Source of the DNA: Clostridia bacterium
GTDB lineage: Bacteria > Bacillota > Clostridia > Lachnospirales > Lachnospiraceae
Assembly: GCA_910576205.1 (NCBI GenBank)
Contig: CAJTHL010000006.1
Coordinates: forward strand, 1-64,000
Reading direction: 5' to 3'
Length of the DNA: 64,000 nt
How positions within the stretch are numbered: the first letter of the stretch is position 1; every line of letters begins with the position of its first letter. Of this stretch, positions 1 through 9,940 are shown piece after piece. The notes under the pieces are model-generated. The model was not told where the DNA came from. It worked only from the letters and a program-made list of their open reading frames with translations, and made no database searches. A program made the translations under genes and the position numbers.

Positions 1-152
1 CATAGAAGGGTACTACAATTCAAAAAGACCGCATGGCACGCTGAATATGCTTACTCCAAACGAAGCGGAAGTATTATACTGGGAGCAGAATTCCTAGTCT
101 GCTCCTTAAAACTTTTATACTTTTTTGTGTCTACTTACTTGACTATAGTCCA
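1..152 (+). mobile_element. Right end of an IS3-family insertion sequence (partial)
   Basis: The window opens inside an IS3-family element. It holds the last codons of the transposase, a short AT-rich tail, and a terminus at about 152. Read from the outside on the minus strand the terminus begins TGGACTATAGTCAAGTAAGT and continues to GTAGACA, which resembles IS150-subgroup ends and gives the expected CA at the plus-strand 3' edge. The boundary is inferred because the neighbouring small HTH gene loses family similarity exactly there. The left end and any target duplication lie outside the window. Confidence 0.6.
2..97 (+). CDS. IS3-family transposase (OrfB), C-terminal 31 residues
   Basis: Partial gene running in from the left edge. 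The frame reads IEGYYNSKRPHGTLNMLTPN and ends in WEQNS before a TAG stop. YN-KRPH-L---TP-E is the hallmark C-terminus of the rve (DDE) integrase domain of IS3-family OrfB, just after the catalytic glutamate helix. Only the last ~30 residues are present, so activity cannot be judged. Confidence 0.8.
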   Translation: MEGYYNSKRPHGTLNMLTPNEAEVLYWEQNS

Positions 153-281
153 CATTGTAATATACCCCTGTCCTGCAAGTTCCCTGTTCAGTTCTTTTAC
201 AATCTTGTAGGCATGAGATTTTGAACAATTTAACTCTTTGGCTATATCTTCCGCACTCATCATATAACGGTAGTTTGCCAC
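135..281 (-). pseudogene. Small excisionase-like HTH protein, 3' end cut by the IS
   Basis: A 48-residue frame starts at GTG (279-281) with AGGAGG 8 nt upstream. Its text (VANYRYMMSAEDIAKELNCS, then KSHAYKIVKELNRELAGQGY) matches the N-terminal winged-helix part of small excisionase/regulator proteins carried by Clostridia integrative elements, which normally continue after GYITI with a beta-wing and an aromatic tail of ~15 residues. Here the last five residues (WTIVK) come from the insertion sequence end. The gene is divergent from the XRE repressor at 528, as in the switch region of a conjugative or phage-like element. It is probably inactivated, although the HTH itself is intact. Confidence 0.6.
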
Positions 282-357
282 ACGTTTGTCCTCCTTTCCC
301 CTTTTAGAAATCCATTACAATATTTGTATTTCATGCTTGTATGAATTTCGTATATTC

Positions 358-386
358 ATATTATCACCTTATACATATAATGTCAA
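358..386 (-). promoter_or_regulatory. Sigma-A promoter of the excisionase-like gene
   Basis: On the minus strand, TTGACA (381-386), a 17-bp spacer and TAATAT (358-363). TTCGTA half-sites flank it on both sides, which fits repression by the divergent XRE protein. Confidence 0.6.
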
Positions 387-461
387 CACTTCGTAAAAAT
401 ATTTTTACGAACCTCGTATTTACATTTTTTCTATTTTCCCCTTTTATGTTTTTCGTATATG

Positions 462-470
462 TGGTATGAT
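462..470 (+). promoter_or_regulatory. Extended -10 promoter of the XRE regulator
   Basis: TGGTATGAT is an extended -10 element about 58 nt upstream of the ATG at 528. No good -35 is present. TTCGTA sites lie 5 bp upstream of it and just downstream of the expected transcript start, suggesting autoregulation. Confidence 0.45.
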
Positions 471-527
471 GATAAATAAGATTTATGCTTTTCGTAATTA
501 TTCAACATATGAAAATAGGAGGTCACT

Positions 528-1010
528 ATGGGTGATGGAAAGAAGCTGAAAGAAATGCTTGATAGTAAGAACACAAATGTCCGTCAGATTGCAAAGGCTA
601 CGGGAATTAGTGCTACAACACTATATTCTATTATTCAAAAGGATTCCAATATCCGATTTGACTTTGCTTTGCGGTTGGCAAATGAATTAGAAATTGATGT
701 GAATGAGATATGCGCCGCCAGTCCGTTCTCCGGCGCTATTACTGAAGAAGAAATATACCCCACACTCCCCGATGGGCTAAATGGCGCACTTGACGGAAAC
801 AGGGTAAAAGTATATCTGAAAAATTCCCTATATCCGCTTATGTATCTGTTTGGGAAAAACAGTATGCCCGATGTGGATAACCTGTTGACTTCATTTTATC
901 AGCTAGACGATGAAGCAAGAAAGGAAGTAGTGGAAACGATACAGTTCAAGTTGCAGTACCATAAAGACAAAGAACGAGCAGAACAGGTAAAGCAAATAAA
1001 AGGTTGGTAA
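528..1010 (+). CDS. XRE-family repressor of a mobile element
   Basis: 160 residues with AGGAGG 5-6 nt before the ATG. Residues ~5-60 form a Cro/CI-type helix-turn-helix (NVRQIAKATGISATTLYSII, then a helix around FALRLANELEIDVNEI). The rest is a ~100-residue effector or dimerisation part with no motif I recognise. Divergence from a truncated excisionase-like gene and the TTCGTA operator array point to a lysogeny-type repressor of an integrative element. No integrase or relaxase is visible to the right, so if the element survives it extends leftward. It ends in its own terminator. Confidence 0.8.
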   Translation: MGDGKKLKEMLDSKNTNVRQIAKATGISATTLYSIIQKDSNIRFDFALRLANELEIDVNEICAASPFSGAITEEEIYPTLPDGLNGALDGNRVKVYLKNSLYPLMYLFGKNSMPDVDNLLTSFYQLDDEARKEVVETIQFKLQYHKDKERAEQVKQIKGW

Positions 1011-1018
1011 AAAGACAG

Positions 1019-1060
1019 ACTCCGATGAAACTTGGCCCACTTTCATCGGAGTTCTTTTTT
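1019..1060 (+). terminator. Rho-independent terminator of the XRE gene
   Basis: Perfect 12-bp stem ACTCCGATGAAA / TTTCATCGGAGT (1019-1030, 1041-1052) followed by a T-rich run to 1060. Confidence 0.9.
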
Positions 1061-1110
1061 ATGGCACCGTTTTGGCACCGCTTTACATATTTTCACTGCT
1101 GCAAAGTTTC

Positions 1111-1142
1111 AAAAAGGGCTCTCCGATTTCTCGGAAAGCCCC
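1111..1142 (-). terminator. Rho-independent terminator of the str operon (tuf end)
   Basis: On the minus strand GGGCTTTCCGA-GAAA-TCGGAGAGCCC with a GNRA-like loop, then TTTTT. It lies 22 nt after the tuf stop. Confidence 0.9.
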
Positions 1143-1164
1143 ATAAAATCTAGCTTTTTACTGA

Positions 1165-2358
1165 TTACTCAATGATAGTAGCCACACGACCAGAACCTAC
1201 TGTACGTCCGCCCTCACGGATAGCAAAGGTAAGACCCTGCTCCATAGCGATAGGATGAATCAGCTCGATGGTCATCTCTACGTTGTCACCAGGCATGCAC
1301 ATCTCTGTGCCGTCGGGCAGATTGCAGACACCGGTTACATCGGTGGTTCTAAAGTAGAACTGCGGTCTGTAGTTATTGAAGAACGGAGTATGACGGCCAC
1401 CCTCGTCCTTGGTCAGAACGTATACCTGAGCGGTAAATTTGGTGTGGCAGGTGATGGAACCGGGTTTAACAATAACCTGTCCTCTCTCGATCTCTGTTCT
1501 CTGAACACCACGAAGCAGAGCGCCGATGTTGTCACCAGCCTGTGCCTCATCCAGAAGCTTACGGAACATTTCGATACCGGTTACAACGGTCTTGCGGTTA
1601 TCCTCTTTGATACCAACGATTTCTACTTCCTCATTCAGATGCAGAACACCACGCTCTACTCTACCGGTAGCAACGGTACCACGGCCGGTGATGGTGAATA
1701 CATCCTCTACAGGCATAAGGAACGGCTGGTCAGTTGCACGCTGAGGATCGGGAACCCACTCGTCAACGGCTGCCATCAGCTCCATAACCTTGTCTCCCCA
1801 CTCGCTGTTGGGATCTTCCAGAGCCTTCAGAGCGGAACCCTGGATAATCGGTGTGTCATCTCCCGGGAACTCATACTCGCTCAGCAGCTCACGGATCTCC
1901 ATGTCTACCAGCTCAAGGAGCTCCTCATCGTCTACCATATCACATTTGTTCATGAAAACAACGATATAGGGAACGCCTACCTGCCGGGACAGAAGGATGT
2001 GCTCCTTTGTCTGAGCCATAACACCGTCTGTAGCAGCAACTACCAGAATAGCGCCGTCCATCTGGGCAGCTCCGGTAATCATGTTCTTTACATAGTCAGC
2101 ATGGCCTGGGCAGTCTACGTGTGCGTAGTGTCTCTTCTCTGTCTCGTACTCAACGTGTGCGGTAGAAATGGTAATACCACGCTCTCTCTCTTCGGGAGCC
2201 TTATCGATATTATCAAAATCCGTAGCCGTGTTACCGGCAACTCTCTCAGACAGAACCTTTGTAATTGCTGCTGTCAGAGTAGTCTTACCATGGTCTACGT
2301 GACCGATGGTTCCGATATTACAATGCGGTTTGCTTCTCTCAAACTTAGCCTTTGCCAT
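1165..2358 (-). CDS. tuf: Elongation factor Tu
   Basis: 397 residues, full length for bacterial EF-Tu. It delivers aminoacyl-tRNA to the ribosomal A site as a GTP complex. Visible motifs are G1 GHVDHGKTT (about 18-26), the switch I T of RGITI, G3 [10 protein letters not shown]4 NKCDM and G5 GSALKAL, followed by beta-barrel domains II and III to the C-terminal [15 protein letters not shown] lies 8 nt before the ATG. Last gene of rpsL-rpsG-fusA-tuf. It also has its own strong promoter in the 152-nt gap after fusA, as expected for a protein made in excess over EF-G. Confidence 0.98.
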   Translation of the reverse strand: MAKAKFERSKPHCNIGTIGHVDHGKTTLTAAITKVLSERVAGNTATDFDNIDKAPEERERGITISTAHVEYETEKRHYAHVDCPGHADYVKNMITGAAQMDGAILVVAATDGVMAQTKEHILLSRQVGVPYIVVFMNKCDMVDDEELLELVDMEIRELLSEYEFPGDDTPIIQGSALKALEDPNSEWGDKVMELMAAVDEWVPDPQRATDQPFLMPVEDVFTITGRGTVATGRVERGVLHLNEEVEIVGIKEDNRKTVVTGIEMFRKLLDEAQAGDNIGALLRGVQRTEIERGQVIVKPGSITCHTKFTAQVYVLTKDEGGRHTPFFNNYRPQFYFRTTDVTGVCNLPDGTEMCMPGDNVEMTIELIHPIAMEQGLTFAIREGGRTVGSGRVATIIE

Positions 2359-2438
2359 TTTTAAATTCCTCCTTGATCTCCTGCCTTCCTGGCAGTTTAT
2401 GGTTTTCTTTCATTTTCCTGAAACATCAGCTATCTTTG

Positions 2439-2467
2439 ATTATATTTCAAACACATGATATTTGCAA
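2439..2467 (-). promoter_or_regulatory. Internal promoter for tuf
   Basis: On the minus strand TTGCAA (2462-2467), 17-bp spacer, perfect TATAAT (2439-2444). The expected start is about 75 nt upstream of the tuf ATG. The leader holds a small CTGCC/GGCAG hairpin before the ribosome binding site. Confidence 0.75.
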
Positions 2468-2510
2468 GCCTTTGTTTCACTTTTTATTCATTTCTTAGAG
2501 ACTTTTTGCC

Positions 2511-4628
2511 TTACTTTCCTTTCGCAGAAAGCACTTTCTCCTGGATGCTCTTTGGTACGGGCTCATACTTTTCGAAGAACATGGAATAGTTGCCCCGGCC
2601 CTGGGTCTTGGAACGAAGATCGGTGGCATAGCCGAACATCTCAGCCAGAGGCACATAGCCGCGGATCATCTTTCCTCCGCCGATATCATCCATACCCTCG
2701 ATACGTCCCCGGCGGCTGTTGATATCGCCGATTACGTCTCCCATATAATCCTCCGGTGTCGTTACCTCCACCTTCATAATAGGCTCAAGCAGCACAGCGC
2801 CTGCCTTGTGCATGGCCTCCTTGAAAGCCATGGAACCGGCAATGTGGAATGCCATCTCACTGGAGTCTACCTCATGGTAGGATCCGTCGTATACCACGGC
2901 ATGAACGCCTAACACAGGGAATCCTCCCAGAATACCGGCTTTAGCCGCTTCCTCAATACCCTCGCCTACTGCAGGAATATATTCCTTGGGAATAGCGCCT
3001 CCCACAACCTCGGAATCAAACTTGAACAGTTCTTCACCGTTGGCATCCATGGGCTCGAAACGCACTTTACAGTGTCCGTACTGTCCACGTCCACCGGACT
3101 GCTTTGCGTACTTGCTGTCAACTTCCACCATTTTGGTGAAGGTTTCCTTGTAGGCAACCTGGGGAGCGCCCACATTTGCCTCTACCTTGTACTCGCGGAG
3201 CAGTCTGTCCACGATAATCTCCAGATGGAGCTCGCCCATACCTGCAATAATGGTCTGGCCAGTTTCCTGGTCTGTATGCGCGCGGAAGGTGGGATCCTCC
3301 TCCGCCAGCTTCGCAAGAGCCTCGCCCATCTTGCCCTGGCCTGCTTTGGTCTTGGGCTCGATAGCCAGCTCAATAACCGGCTCCGGGAACTCCATGGACT
3401 CCAGGATTACCGGATGCTGTTCGTCGCAGATGGTATCGCCTGTAGTTGTAAGCTTAAAGCCTACTGCCGCCGCGATATCACCGGAATATACCTTGTCAAG
3501 CTCTGCCCTCTTGTTGGCATGCATCTGAAGAATACGGCCAACGCGCTCTTTCTTCTGCTTCGTTGAATTGTATACATAGGAACCGGAATTAATAGTGCCG
3601 GAGTATACACGGAAGAACGCCAGCTTACCCACAAAGGGATCTGCCATAATCTTAAATGCCAGAGCCGAGAAGGGCTCCTCATCTGAGGAATGTCTCTCCA
3701 CCTCGTTTCCATCCAGATCCGTGCCTTTGATGGCAGGGATATCAATGGGAGCCGGCATAAACTCAATGACAGCATCCAAAAGCTTCTGTACGCCCTTGTT
3801 GCGGTACGCGGTACCACAGCACACGGGAACTGCCGTACACTCGCAGGTAGCCTTGCGGAGCACCTTCTTCAGAGAGTCCTCAGAGGGCTCTTCCCCTTCC
3901 AGATACTCCATCATCAGATCATCGTCCAACTCGCATATTTTTTCCACTAATTCCGTACGGTAAAGCTCGGCGTCGTCCGCCATATCCGCAGGGATCTCAG
4001 TAATGGAGATGTCCTCGCCCTTCTCATCATTGTAGATGTAGGCTTTCATCTCAAACAGGTCGATGATTCCCTTGAACTCGTCCTCTTTACCGATTGGCAG
4101 CTGAATGCAGATAGCATTCTTGCCAAGTCTTGTCTTAATCATTTCTACTGCGTTGTAAAAGTCTGCACCCAGGATGTCCATCTTATTGATAAATGCCATA
4201 CGGGGTACATTATAGGTGTCAGCCTGACGCCATACATTCTCAGACTGAGGCTCAACACCGCCCTTCGCGCAGAATACACCCACAGCGCCGTCCAGCACGC
4301 GCAGGGAACGCTCCACTTCCACCGTAAAGTCTACGTGGCCCGGGGTATCGATAATGTTAATCCGATGCTCCAGGGCTCCTTCCTTCGGCTTGCAGTTCTT
4401 CTGCTCTGTCCAGTGACAGGTGGTAGCGGCTGAGGTAATGGTGATTCCACGTTCCTGTTCCTGCTCCATCCAGTCCATGGTCGCAGTTCCCTCGTGAGTG
4501 TCACCAATTTTATAGTTTACACCAGTATAATAGAGGATACGCTCCGTCAATGTGGTTTTACCCGCATCAATATGAGCCATGATTCCAATATTCCTGGTTC
4601 TCTCTAATGGATATTCTCTTCCAGCCAC
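2511..4628 (-). CDS. fusA: Elongation factor G
   Basis: 705 residues, GTP-driven translocase of the ribosome. Start is GTG with AGGAGG 8 nt upstream, and the protein begins (M)[21 protein letters not shown]1 [10 protein letters not shown]3 DTPGHVDF, G4 NKMDI, then domain II, domain IV with the GGRGQYGHC segment, and domain V. Canonical EF-G rather than a tetracycline ribosomal-protection paralogue: it has the full N-terminal leader and sits between rpsG and tuf. Confidence 0.97.
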   Translation of the reverse strand: MAGREYPLERTRNIGIMAHIDAGKTTLTERILYYTGVNYKIGDTHEGTATMDWMEQEQERGITITSAATTCHWTEQKNCKPKEGALEHRINIIDTPGHVDFTVEVERSLRVLDGAVGVFCAKGGVEPQSENVWRQADTYNVPRMAFINKMDILGADFYNAVEMIKTRLGKNAICIQLPIGKEDEFKGIIDLFEMKAYIYNDEKGEDISITEIPADMADDAELYRTELVEKICELDDDLMMEYLEGEEPSEDSLKKVLRKATCECTAVPVCCGTAYRNKGVQKLLDAVIEFMPAPIDIPAIKGTDLDGNEVERHSSDEEPFSALAFKIMADPFVGKLAFFRVYSGTINSGSYVYNSTKQKKERVGRILQMHANKRAELDKVYSGDIAAAVGFKLTTTGDTICDEQHPVILESMEFPEPVIELAIEPKTKAGQGKMGEALAKLAEEDPTFRAHTDQETGQTIIAGMGELHLEIIVDRLLREYKVEANVGAPQVAYKETFTKMVEVDSKYAKQSGGRGQYGHCKVRFEPMDANGEELFKFDSEVVGGAIPKEYIPAVGEGIEEAAKAGILGGFPVLGVHAVVYDGSYHEVDSSEMAFHIAGSMAFKEAMHKAGAVLLEPIMKVEVTTPEDYMGDVIGDINSRRGRIEGMDDIGGGKMIRGYVPLAEMFGYATDLRSKTQGRGNYSMFFEKYEPVPKSIQEKVLSAKGK

Positions 4629-4756
4629 GGGATTTTCCTCCTAAAATTATAGCTGTTCGCTCAACCAGACCCGGTTGTGCCTCGTCAAGGTTCGCGAACG
4701 ACCTCGCACTAAGCTCAAGCTGCGCCTCTGGCTTGCTTTCACCAAGCTGCTTTCGG

Positions 4757-5485
<729 letters not shown>

Positions 5486-5908
5486 TTACTTCTTTGCGTC
5501 TTTGGGCCTCTTGGCGCCGTATTTAGAACGGGCCTGTCTTCTCTTGGCCACACCTGCAGTATCCAGCGTACCACGGATGATATGATATCTCGTACCTGGC
5601 AGGTCCTTTACTCTTCCTCCACGGATAAGCACCACGCTATGCTCCTGCAGATTGTGTCCCTCACCAGGAATATAGCTTGTTACCTCGATACCGTTGGAAA
5701 GACGTACTCTGGCGATCTTACGAAGAGCAGAGTTGGGCTTCTTAGGGGTAGCTGTCTTTACCGCTGTACATACGCCCCTCTTCTGGGGTGCAGACACATC
5801 AGTTGCTCTTTTCTTTAAGGAGTTAAATCCTTTCTGAAGAGCAGGAGCTGTAGACTTCTTGACAGATGTCTGTCTTCCTTTTCTGACTAACTGATTAAAT
5901 GTTGGCAT
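5486..5908 (-). CDS. rpsL: 30S ribosomal protein S12
   Basis: 140 residues starting [13 protein letters not shown] with AGGAGG 8 nt upstream; longer in-frame starts lack family similarity. S12 sits at the decoding centre. The loops where streptomycin-resistance changes occur, [11 protein letters not shown] and [13 protein letters not shown], carry the usual lysines and proline, so the allele looks wild type. First gene of the str operon, behind a perfect consensus promoter at 6017-6045. Upstream lies truA rather than rpoC. Confidence 0.97.
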   Translation of the reverse strand: MPTFNQLVRKGRQTSVKKSTAPALQKGFNSLKKRATDVSAPQKRGVCTAVKTATPKKPNSALRKIARVRLSNGIEVTSYIPGEGHNLQEHSVVLIRGGRVKDLPGTRYHIIRGTLDTAGVAKRRQARSKYGAKRPKDAKK

Positions 5909-6016
5909 TCCTTTCACCTCCTGTAATAGTGGCAGGCATATAATGCCGGCCCCGGCTAGGTTGCTTCTGGCTGCTGATTGCACAAAAATAACTGCGCTTT
6001 CCACGCATGCCAGATT

Positions 6017-6045
6017 ATTATATATAAAAACAAGTGGGCTGTCAA
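6017..6045 (-). promoter_or_regulatory. Consensus sigma-A promoter of the str operon
   Basis: Minus strand TTGACA (6040-6045), exactly 17 bp, TATAAT (6017-6022): a perfect match to both hexamers. The predicted start is about 100 nt upstream of rpsL, leaving a GC-rich leader that includes a GCCGGGGCCGGC segment. Confidence 0.9.
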
Positions 6046-6103
6046 GGAGTTTTTTCCAGGTTTTCTGAAGCTGGCTGTTGTTCCTGACAGTTGCAGGCGT
6101 TCA

Positions 6104-7153
6104 TTACAGGGACATAAGGGGGAGCGGGATTCTGGCCGGCTGACGGATAAACCACGCATTTCTATCTGGCCTGGGACAGACTGTTTCCGGGAAAACCGGT
6201 TCGCCCAGCATCCGTCCCTCTTCCTCATCCAGAAAATAAACCTCCCGGGCTCCGTTTCGAAAGCAGCGAAGCGAAAGACGGTCTATGAGAGCGGCAAAAT
6301 CCCTCTCTTCACAGTGATAAATTCTGACATAGGCCCGGCCGTTTCCCAGGATTTGGGTCTGGTTCAGACGATAGCTCCAATCACTGTTTTCCACACAGAC
6401 TTCTGGCTCCAGACCCGTTTCGTATTCCAGGCCTATTAGGGTAAGTCCGCAGGCAGGAGCGGTGGGCCCTGCCATTCTCCGGTCGCGGGCAGCAAGGATT
6501 TCCGGCATGGCATCCGGGGAAAGCTTTCCAATGCCTGTCTGGATAAGGGTTCCGGCTATAATTCTTACCATATTATAGAGGAAACCGCTTCCCACAAGGC
6601 GCAGAATAATACAATCTCCCTCCCGGCACACCGAGCATTCATAGAGGGTGCGCACAGTATCCTCCGCCTGGGTATGGGAAGAACAAAAACTCTGAAAGTC
6701 ATGCTCTCCCACCAGATATGCGGCTGCCTGCTGCATGGCCTCCATGTCCAGCTTTCTGTGGTAGAAATAAGAATAGAGCCGCTGGGATGGCAGCTCAAAC
6801 TCCCGGTTTAAGATCCGGTACTCATAGGTTTTTTTCCCGTTTACCTTGCGGGGATGGAAAGAGGCGTCCACTTCCTCTGACTTCTGGATGCGGATATCCT
6901 CCGGAAGCCTCTGGTTTAAGGCATAGGAAAGCTTGTCCGGGGGAATGCGGCTGTCCGTGTCAAATACCGCCACATTTCCCAGGGCATGGACGCCGGCATC
7001 CGTGCGGCTGGCTCCCTGAACCGCAATCTCCTCCTTTAGAAGAGCGGTCAGTTCCCGGTTTAAGACGCTCTCTATGGTTTCCCCGTTATTCTGTATCTGC
7101 CAGCCATGATAAGCTGTGCCGTCGTAGGCTACTGTCAGTCGGATTCTTTTCAT
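6104..7153 (-). CDS. truA: tRNA pseudouridine(38-40) synthase TruA with C-terminal extension
   Basis: 349 residues. Residues 1-244 are a complete TruA, which isomerises uridines 38-40 in the tRNA anticodon arm: N-terminal RIRLTVAYDGTAYHGWQ, catalytic Asp52 in GASRTDAGVHALGN, NKRLPEDI-type LPEDIRI, SGFLYNMVRIIAGTL and the final LTLIGLEY. Typical TruA stops there (~245 residues). This one has about 105 more, including a WSYRLNQTQILGNGRAYVRIY stretch and a terminal IRQPARIPLPLMSL. I do not recognise the extension. Same strand as ecfT, separated by a PIN-gene remnant. Start is ATG. Confidence 0.93.
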   Translation of the reverse strand: MKRIRLTVAYDGTAYHGWQIQNNGETIESVLNRELTALLKEEIAVQGASRTDAGVHALGNVAVFDTDSRIPPDKLSYALNQRLPEDIRIQKSEEVDASFHPRKVNGKKTYEYRILNREFELPSQRLYSYFYHRKLDMEAMQQAAAYLVGEHDFQSFCSSHTQAEDTVRTLYECSVCREGDCIILRLVGSGFLYNMVRIIAGTLIQTGIGKLSPDAMPEILAARDRRMAGPTAPACGLTLIGLEYETGLEPEVCVENSDWSYRLNQTQILGNGRAYVRIYHCEERDFAALIDRLSLRCFRNGAREVYFLDEEEGRMLGEPVFPETVCPRPDRNAWFIRQPARIPLPLMSL

Positions 7154-7184
7154 TTTTTTATTCCAGTTTCATATCTGCCTTTTG

Positions 7185-7394
7185 TCACCAGAATACTTTT
7201 GCATCATACTGTCCGATTTTTGTGTCATGAGTAATCAATGAAAGTTCTTCTTCCAGTGCCGTGGCTATAATCAAGCGGTCAAATGGGTTATTATGAATCA
7301 GCGGAAGCTCTTGGATTTTTTCAAAATATTGTGCTTTATAACATGGCGATAACAGGATATCTGATGGATTAACCGTATGCCCTGTCTGTTCAGA
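7185..7394 (-). pseudogene. C-terminal fragment of a VapC-like PIN-domain toxin
   Basis: A frame with no start (open from 7394 to a TGA at 7185-7187) encodes ELPLIHNNPFDRLIIATALE and LSLITHDTKIGQYDAKVFW. This is the C-terminal half of the PIN proteins whose active-site aspartates lie in NPFDR-IIA and ITHD. The N-terminal half with the first acidic residue is missing, and no antitoxin gene is present. The fragment touches the ecfT stop codon, so the missing half was lost when ecfT came to lie there. Too short for a nuclease; a relic. Confidence 0.75.
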
Positions 7395-8211
7395 TCAAAC
7401 GGACATAATTCCCCAGTACCCGCACCGCAATCACCGCGCACAGATACAGGCCCAGCACACCATAAGCCTTGAAATCCCGGCTCTCATAGCGAAGGGGCTT
7501 CATCTTGGTTCTGCCCTCCCCCCCGTGATAACACCGGGCCTCCATGGCCATAGCCAGGTCGTTGGCGCGCCGGAAGGCAGAGATAAACAGAGGCACCAGA
7601 AGCGGCACCAGGCTTTTGGCCTTCTGGACAAGATTTCCGGTCTCAAAATCTGCGCCGCGGGCCATCTGGGCTTTCATAATCTTGTCTGTTTCTTCCATTA
7701 AAATGGGAATGAACCGCAGGGCAATGGCCATAATCATAGCCATCTCATGTACCGGCACATGCAGCTTCTTCAAAGGTCCAAGCCCCTTCTCCATGCCGTC
7801 CGTCAGATCGTTGGGGGTGGTGGTCAGCGTCATGACAGAGGAACCGATAATCAGATAAATCAGACGCACCGCCATAAAAGCCGCGGTCCGAAGTCCTTCG
7901 TCCGTAATCTGAAACTTCCAGAAGGAAACCAGTACCCGGTTTCCCGGCGTCAGAAACAGATTAAACACCACTGTAATCATAAGCAGCATAATAATTGCTT
8001 TAAGGCCCCTTACCATAAAGGAAAAGGGCACTCTGGACATCCGGATAACAAGCGCCAGAAAAAGCGTGGCCACCACGTAACCCACCCATGTTTTTACAAG
8101 AAATAAAGAAACAATAAATACCAGCGTAGCCACAAGCTTCACCCTGGGGTCAAGCTTGTGCAAAATGGAATCCGCCGGATAGTATTGACCCAATGTAATA
8201 TCTTTAATCAT
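7390..8211 (-). CDS. ecfT: ECF transporter transmembrane subunit EcfT
   Basis: 273 residues, about five membrane spans. It carries the two coupling motifs, Ala-Arg-Gly in KAQMARGADFETG and Ala-Arg-Cys in MAMEARCYHGGEGRT, which dock EcfA1/EcfA2. With the ATPases it forms the shared energising module for vitamin S-components encoded elsewhere; none is visible here. It begins 2 nt after ecfA2 and ends against the PIN relic. Confidence 0.95.
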   Translation of the reverse strand: MIKDITLGQYYPADSILHKLDPRVKLVATLVFIVSLFLVKTWVGYVVATLFLALVIRMSRVPFSFMVRGLKAIIMLLMITVVFNLFLTPGNRVLVSFWKFQITDEGLRTAAFMAVRLIYLIIGSSVMTLTTTPNDLTDGMEKGLGPLKKLHVPVHEMAMIMAIALRFIPILMEETDKIMKAQMARGADFETGNLVQKAKSLVPLLVPLFISAFRRANDLAMAMEARCYHGGEGRTKMKPLRYESRDFKAYGVLGLYLCAVIAVRVLGNYVRLI

Positions 8212-8213
8212 GT

Positions 8214-9065
8214 CTATTCCTTTCGGAATGCCTGAAGAATCGTCTCCCTGGCCTCCCGGATCGTGGTGGCATTCTCATCCACGTCCAGCCCACTGGCCTT
8301 CAGAGCATGCATGATGTACGTGACCTGAGGGGCGGCAAGTCCCACCTGCTCCAGCTCCTCGTAATGGCGGAACACCTCCCGGGGCTCCCCGTCATACAGA
8401 ATTTTCCCCTGGTTCATGACGATAATCCGCTCCACATATCTGGCTACATCCTCCATACTGTGAGATACCAGGATTACCGTGATCTTCTTCTCCCGGTGCA
8501 GCGCGGCAAGCTGATCGAGAATCTCATCCCGGCCTCTGGGATCCAGCCCGGCCGTGGGCTCATCCAGAATCAGCACTTGAGGCTCCATGGCCAGCACTCC
8601 CGCAATAGCCACCCGGCGTTTCTGGCCGCCGGAGAGCTCAAAGGGAGAACGGCTCTCATATTCCTCCCCAAGGCCCACCATGCGAAGAGCGGCTCTGGCC
8701 CGCTCCTTTGCCGCCTCTTTGGACATTCCCTGGTTCAAGGGGCCGAAGCACACGTCACTTAGCACATCCACCTCAAAGAGCTGATGCTCCGGATACTGAA
8801 ATACCAGTCCCACCTGGCTTCGAAGCTCCCGCATGGAATACCCTTCCCGGTAAATATCCTCCCCGTTAAAATACAGCTGGCCGCCGGTGGCCTTTATCAA
8901 TCCGTTAAGATGCTGTACCAGAGTGGATTTCCCGGAACCCGTATGTCCGATCAGTCCCAGAAACTGGCCGTCCGGAATCTCAAAATTAATATCCCGCAGA
9001 GCCGCGATCTCATATGCGGTCCCCGCACTATATATATAGTTTATGTGTTCTGCTTTAAGCGACAT
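8214..9065 (-). CDS. ecfA2: ECF transporter ATPase EcfA2
   Basis: 283 residues. Walker [11 protein letters not shown]-loop [11 protein letters not shown], signature [13 protein letters not shown], Walker [13 protein letters not shown] and H-loop VSHSM. The C-terminal ~60 residues are the Ecf-specific helical dimer region. Start ATG 9063-9065, overlapping the end of ecfA1 by 25 nt, which implies coupled translation of the ATPase pair. Confidence 0.95.
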   Translation of the reverse strand: MSLKAEHINYIYSAGTAYEIAALRDINFEIPDGQFLGLIGHTGSGKSTLVQHLNGLIKATGGQLYFNGEDIYREGYSMRELRSQVGLVFQYPEHQLFEVDVLSDVCFGPLNQGMSKEAAKERARAALRMVGLGEEYESRSPFELSGGQKRRVAIAGVLAMEPQVLILDEPTAGLDPRGRDEILDQLAALHREKKITVILVSHSMEDVARYVERIIVMNQGKILYDGEPREVFRHYEELEQVGLAAPQVTYIMHALKASGLDVDENATTIREARETILQAFRKE

Positions 9066-9901
9066 AATTCTTCCACCAATTCTTCCCTGGTTAAAATACC
9101 ATCGGGCAGTTTTAGCCCTGCCTGTTTCAGTTCATAGGCCAGCAGCGTGGCCTGAGGCACGTCCAGACGGCAGGACTTTAGTTTCTCTACCTGGGAAAAT
9201 ATTTCCCTGGGCGTTCCCTGCATAATAATTTTTCCCTCGTCCATCACGATAACCTTGTCCGCATAGATGACCTCTTCCATATAGTGTGTGATAAGAACCA
9301 CCGTAATATCTTCCACCTGGTTCAAGGCCCGCACGGCCCGTATGACCTCTTTGCGGCCATTAGGATCCAGCATGGCCGTGGGCTCATCCAGTACAATACA
9401 CTGGGGATGCATGGCCACCACCCCGGCAATGGCCACCCGCTGCTTCTGGCCGCCGGAAAGCTTATTGGGGGAGTGATGCCGGTATTTCACCATATTTACC
9501 GCCTTCAGGCTCTCCTCCACCCGCTCCCAGATCTCCTTTGTGGGAACTCCCATATTCTCCGGGCCAAATCCCACATCCTCCTCCACAATGGTGCCAATGA
9601 TCTGATTGTCCGGATTCTGGAAAACCATGCCCGCACTCTGGCGGATTTCCCAGATTTTCCCCTCGTCCTTTGTGTCCTTTCCGTCCACCCAGACCGTCCC
9701 CTCTCTGGGTGTCAGAATGGCGTTCAGATGCTTGGCAAGGGTGGATTTTCCGGAACCGTTATGTCCCAGAATTGCCACAAAATCCCCCTTCTGGATATCC
9801 AGATCCACGCCGTCCACGGCCCTCTTGATCTCATCTATGTTTCCGTCTTCATCATAGTGGGCATATTCATAAACTACCCGGGAAGCCTCTATCATGTTCA
9901 T
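9041..9901 (-). CDS. ecfA1: ECF transporter ATPase EcfA1
   Basis: 286 residues. Walker [11 protein letters not shown]-loop [20 protein letters not shown], signature [13 protein letters not shown], Walker [13 protein letters not shown]-loop ITHYM. First gene of the ecfA1-ecfA2-ecfT-truA run. In most Firmicutes this run follows rplQ at the end of the S10-spc-alpha cluster; here upstream is a GNAT gene and a small unidentified frame. Confidence 0.95.
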   Translation of the reverse strand: MNMIEASRVVYEYAHYDEDGNIDEIKRAVDGVDLDIQKGDFVAILGHNGSGKSTLAKHLNAILTPREGTVWVDGKDTKDEGKIWEIRQSAGMVFQNPDNQIIGTIVEEDVGFGPENMGVPTKEIWERVEESLKAVNMVKYRHHSPNKLSGGQKQRVAIAGVVAMHPQCIVLDEPTAMLDPNGRKEVIRAVRALNQVEDITVVLITHYMEEVIYADKVIVMDEGKIIMQGTPREIFSQVEKLKSCRLDVPQATLLAYELKQAGLKLPDGILTREELVEELCRLKQNT

Positions 9902-9940
9902 CGAATTTATTCCACCTTTTTTGTCTGTCTGGGATGAGCC

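Larger units (their letters stand above)
347..496. promoter_or_regulatory. Operator cluster of TTCGTA half-sites
   Basis: TTCGTA occurs at 347-352, 390-395, 452-457 and 491-496, with TCGTA at 414-418. The copy at 390 is half of a perfect 22-bp palindrome (390-411): TTCGTAAAAAT and its reverse complement, centred at 400/401. The sites bracket both divergent promoters. I infer that the 160-residue XRE protein binds here and controls both genes. Confidence 0.6.

Noticed and set aside
1062-1080. Tandem TGGCACCG repeat between the XRE terminator and tuf as an attachment site
   Set aside because: Only 8 bp, no second copy at another junction and no integrase in the window to support it.
1255-2364. 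369-codon open frame antisense to tuf
   Set aside because: No ribosome binding site or family similarity; an artefact of the strongly biased tuf codons.
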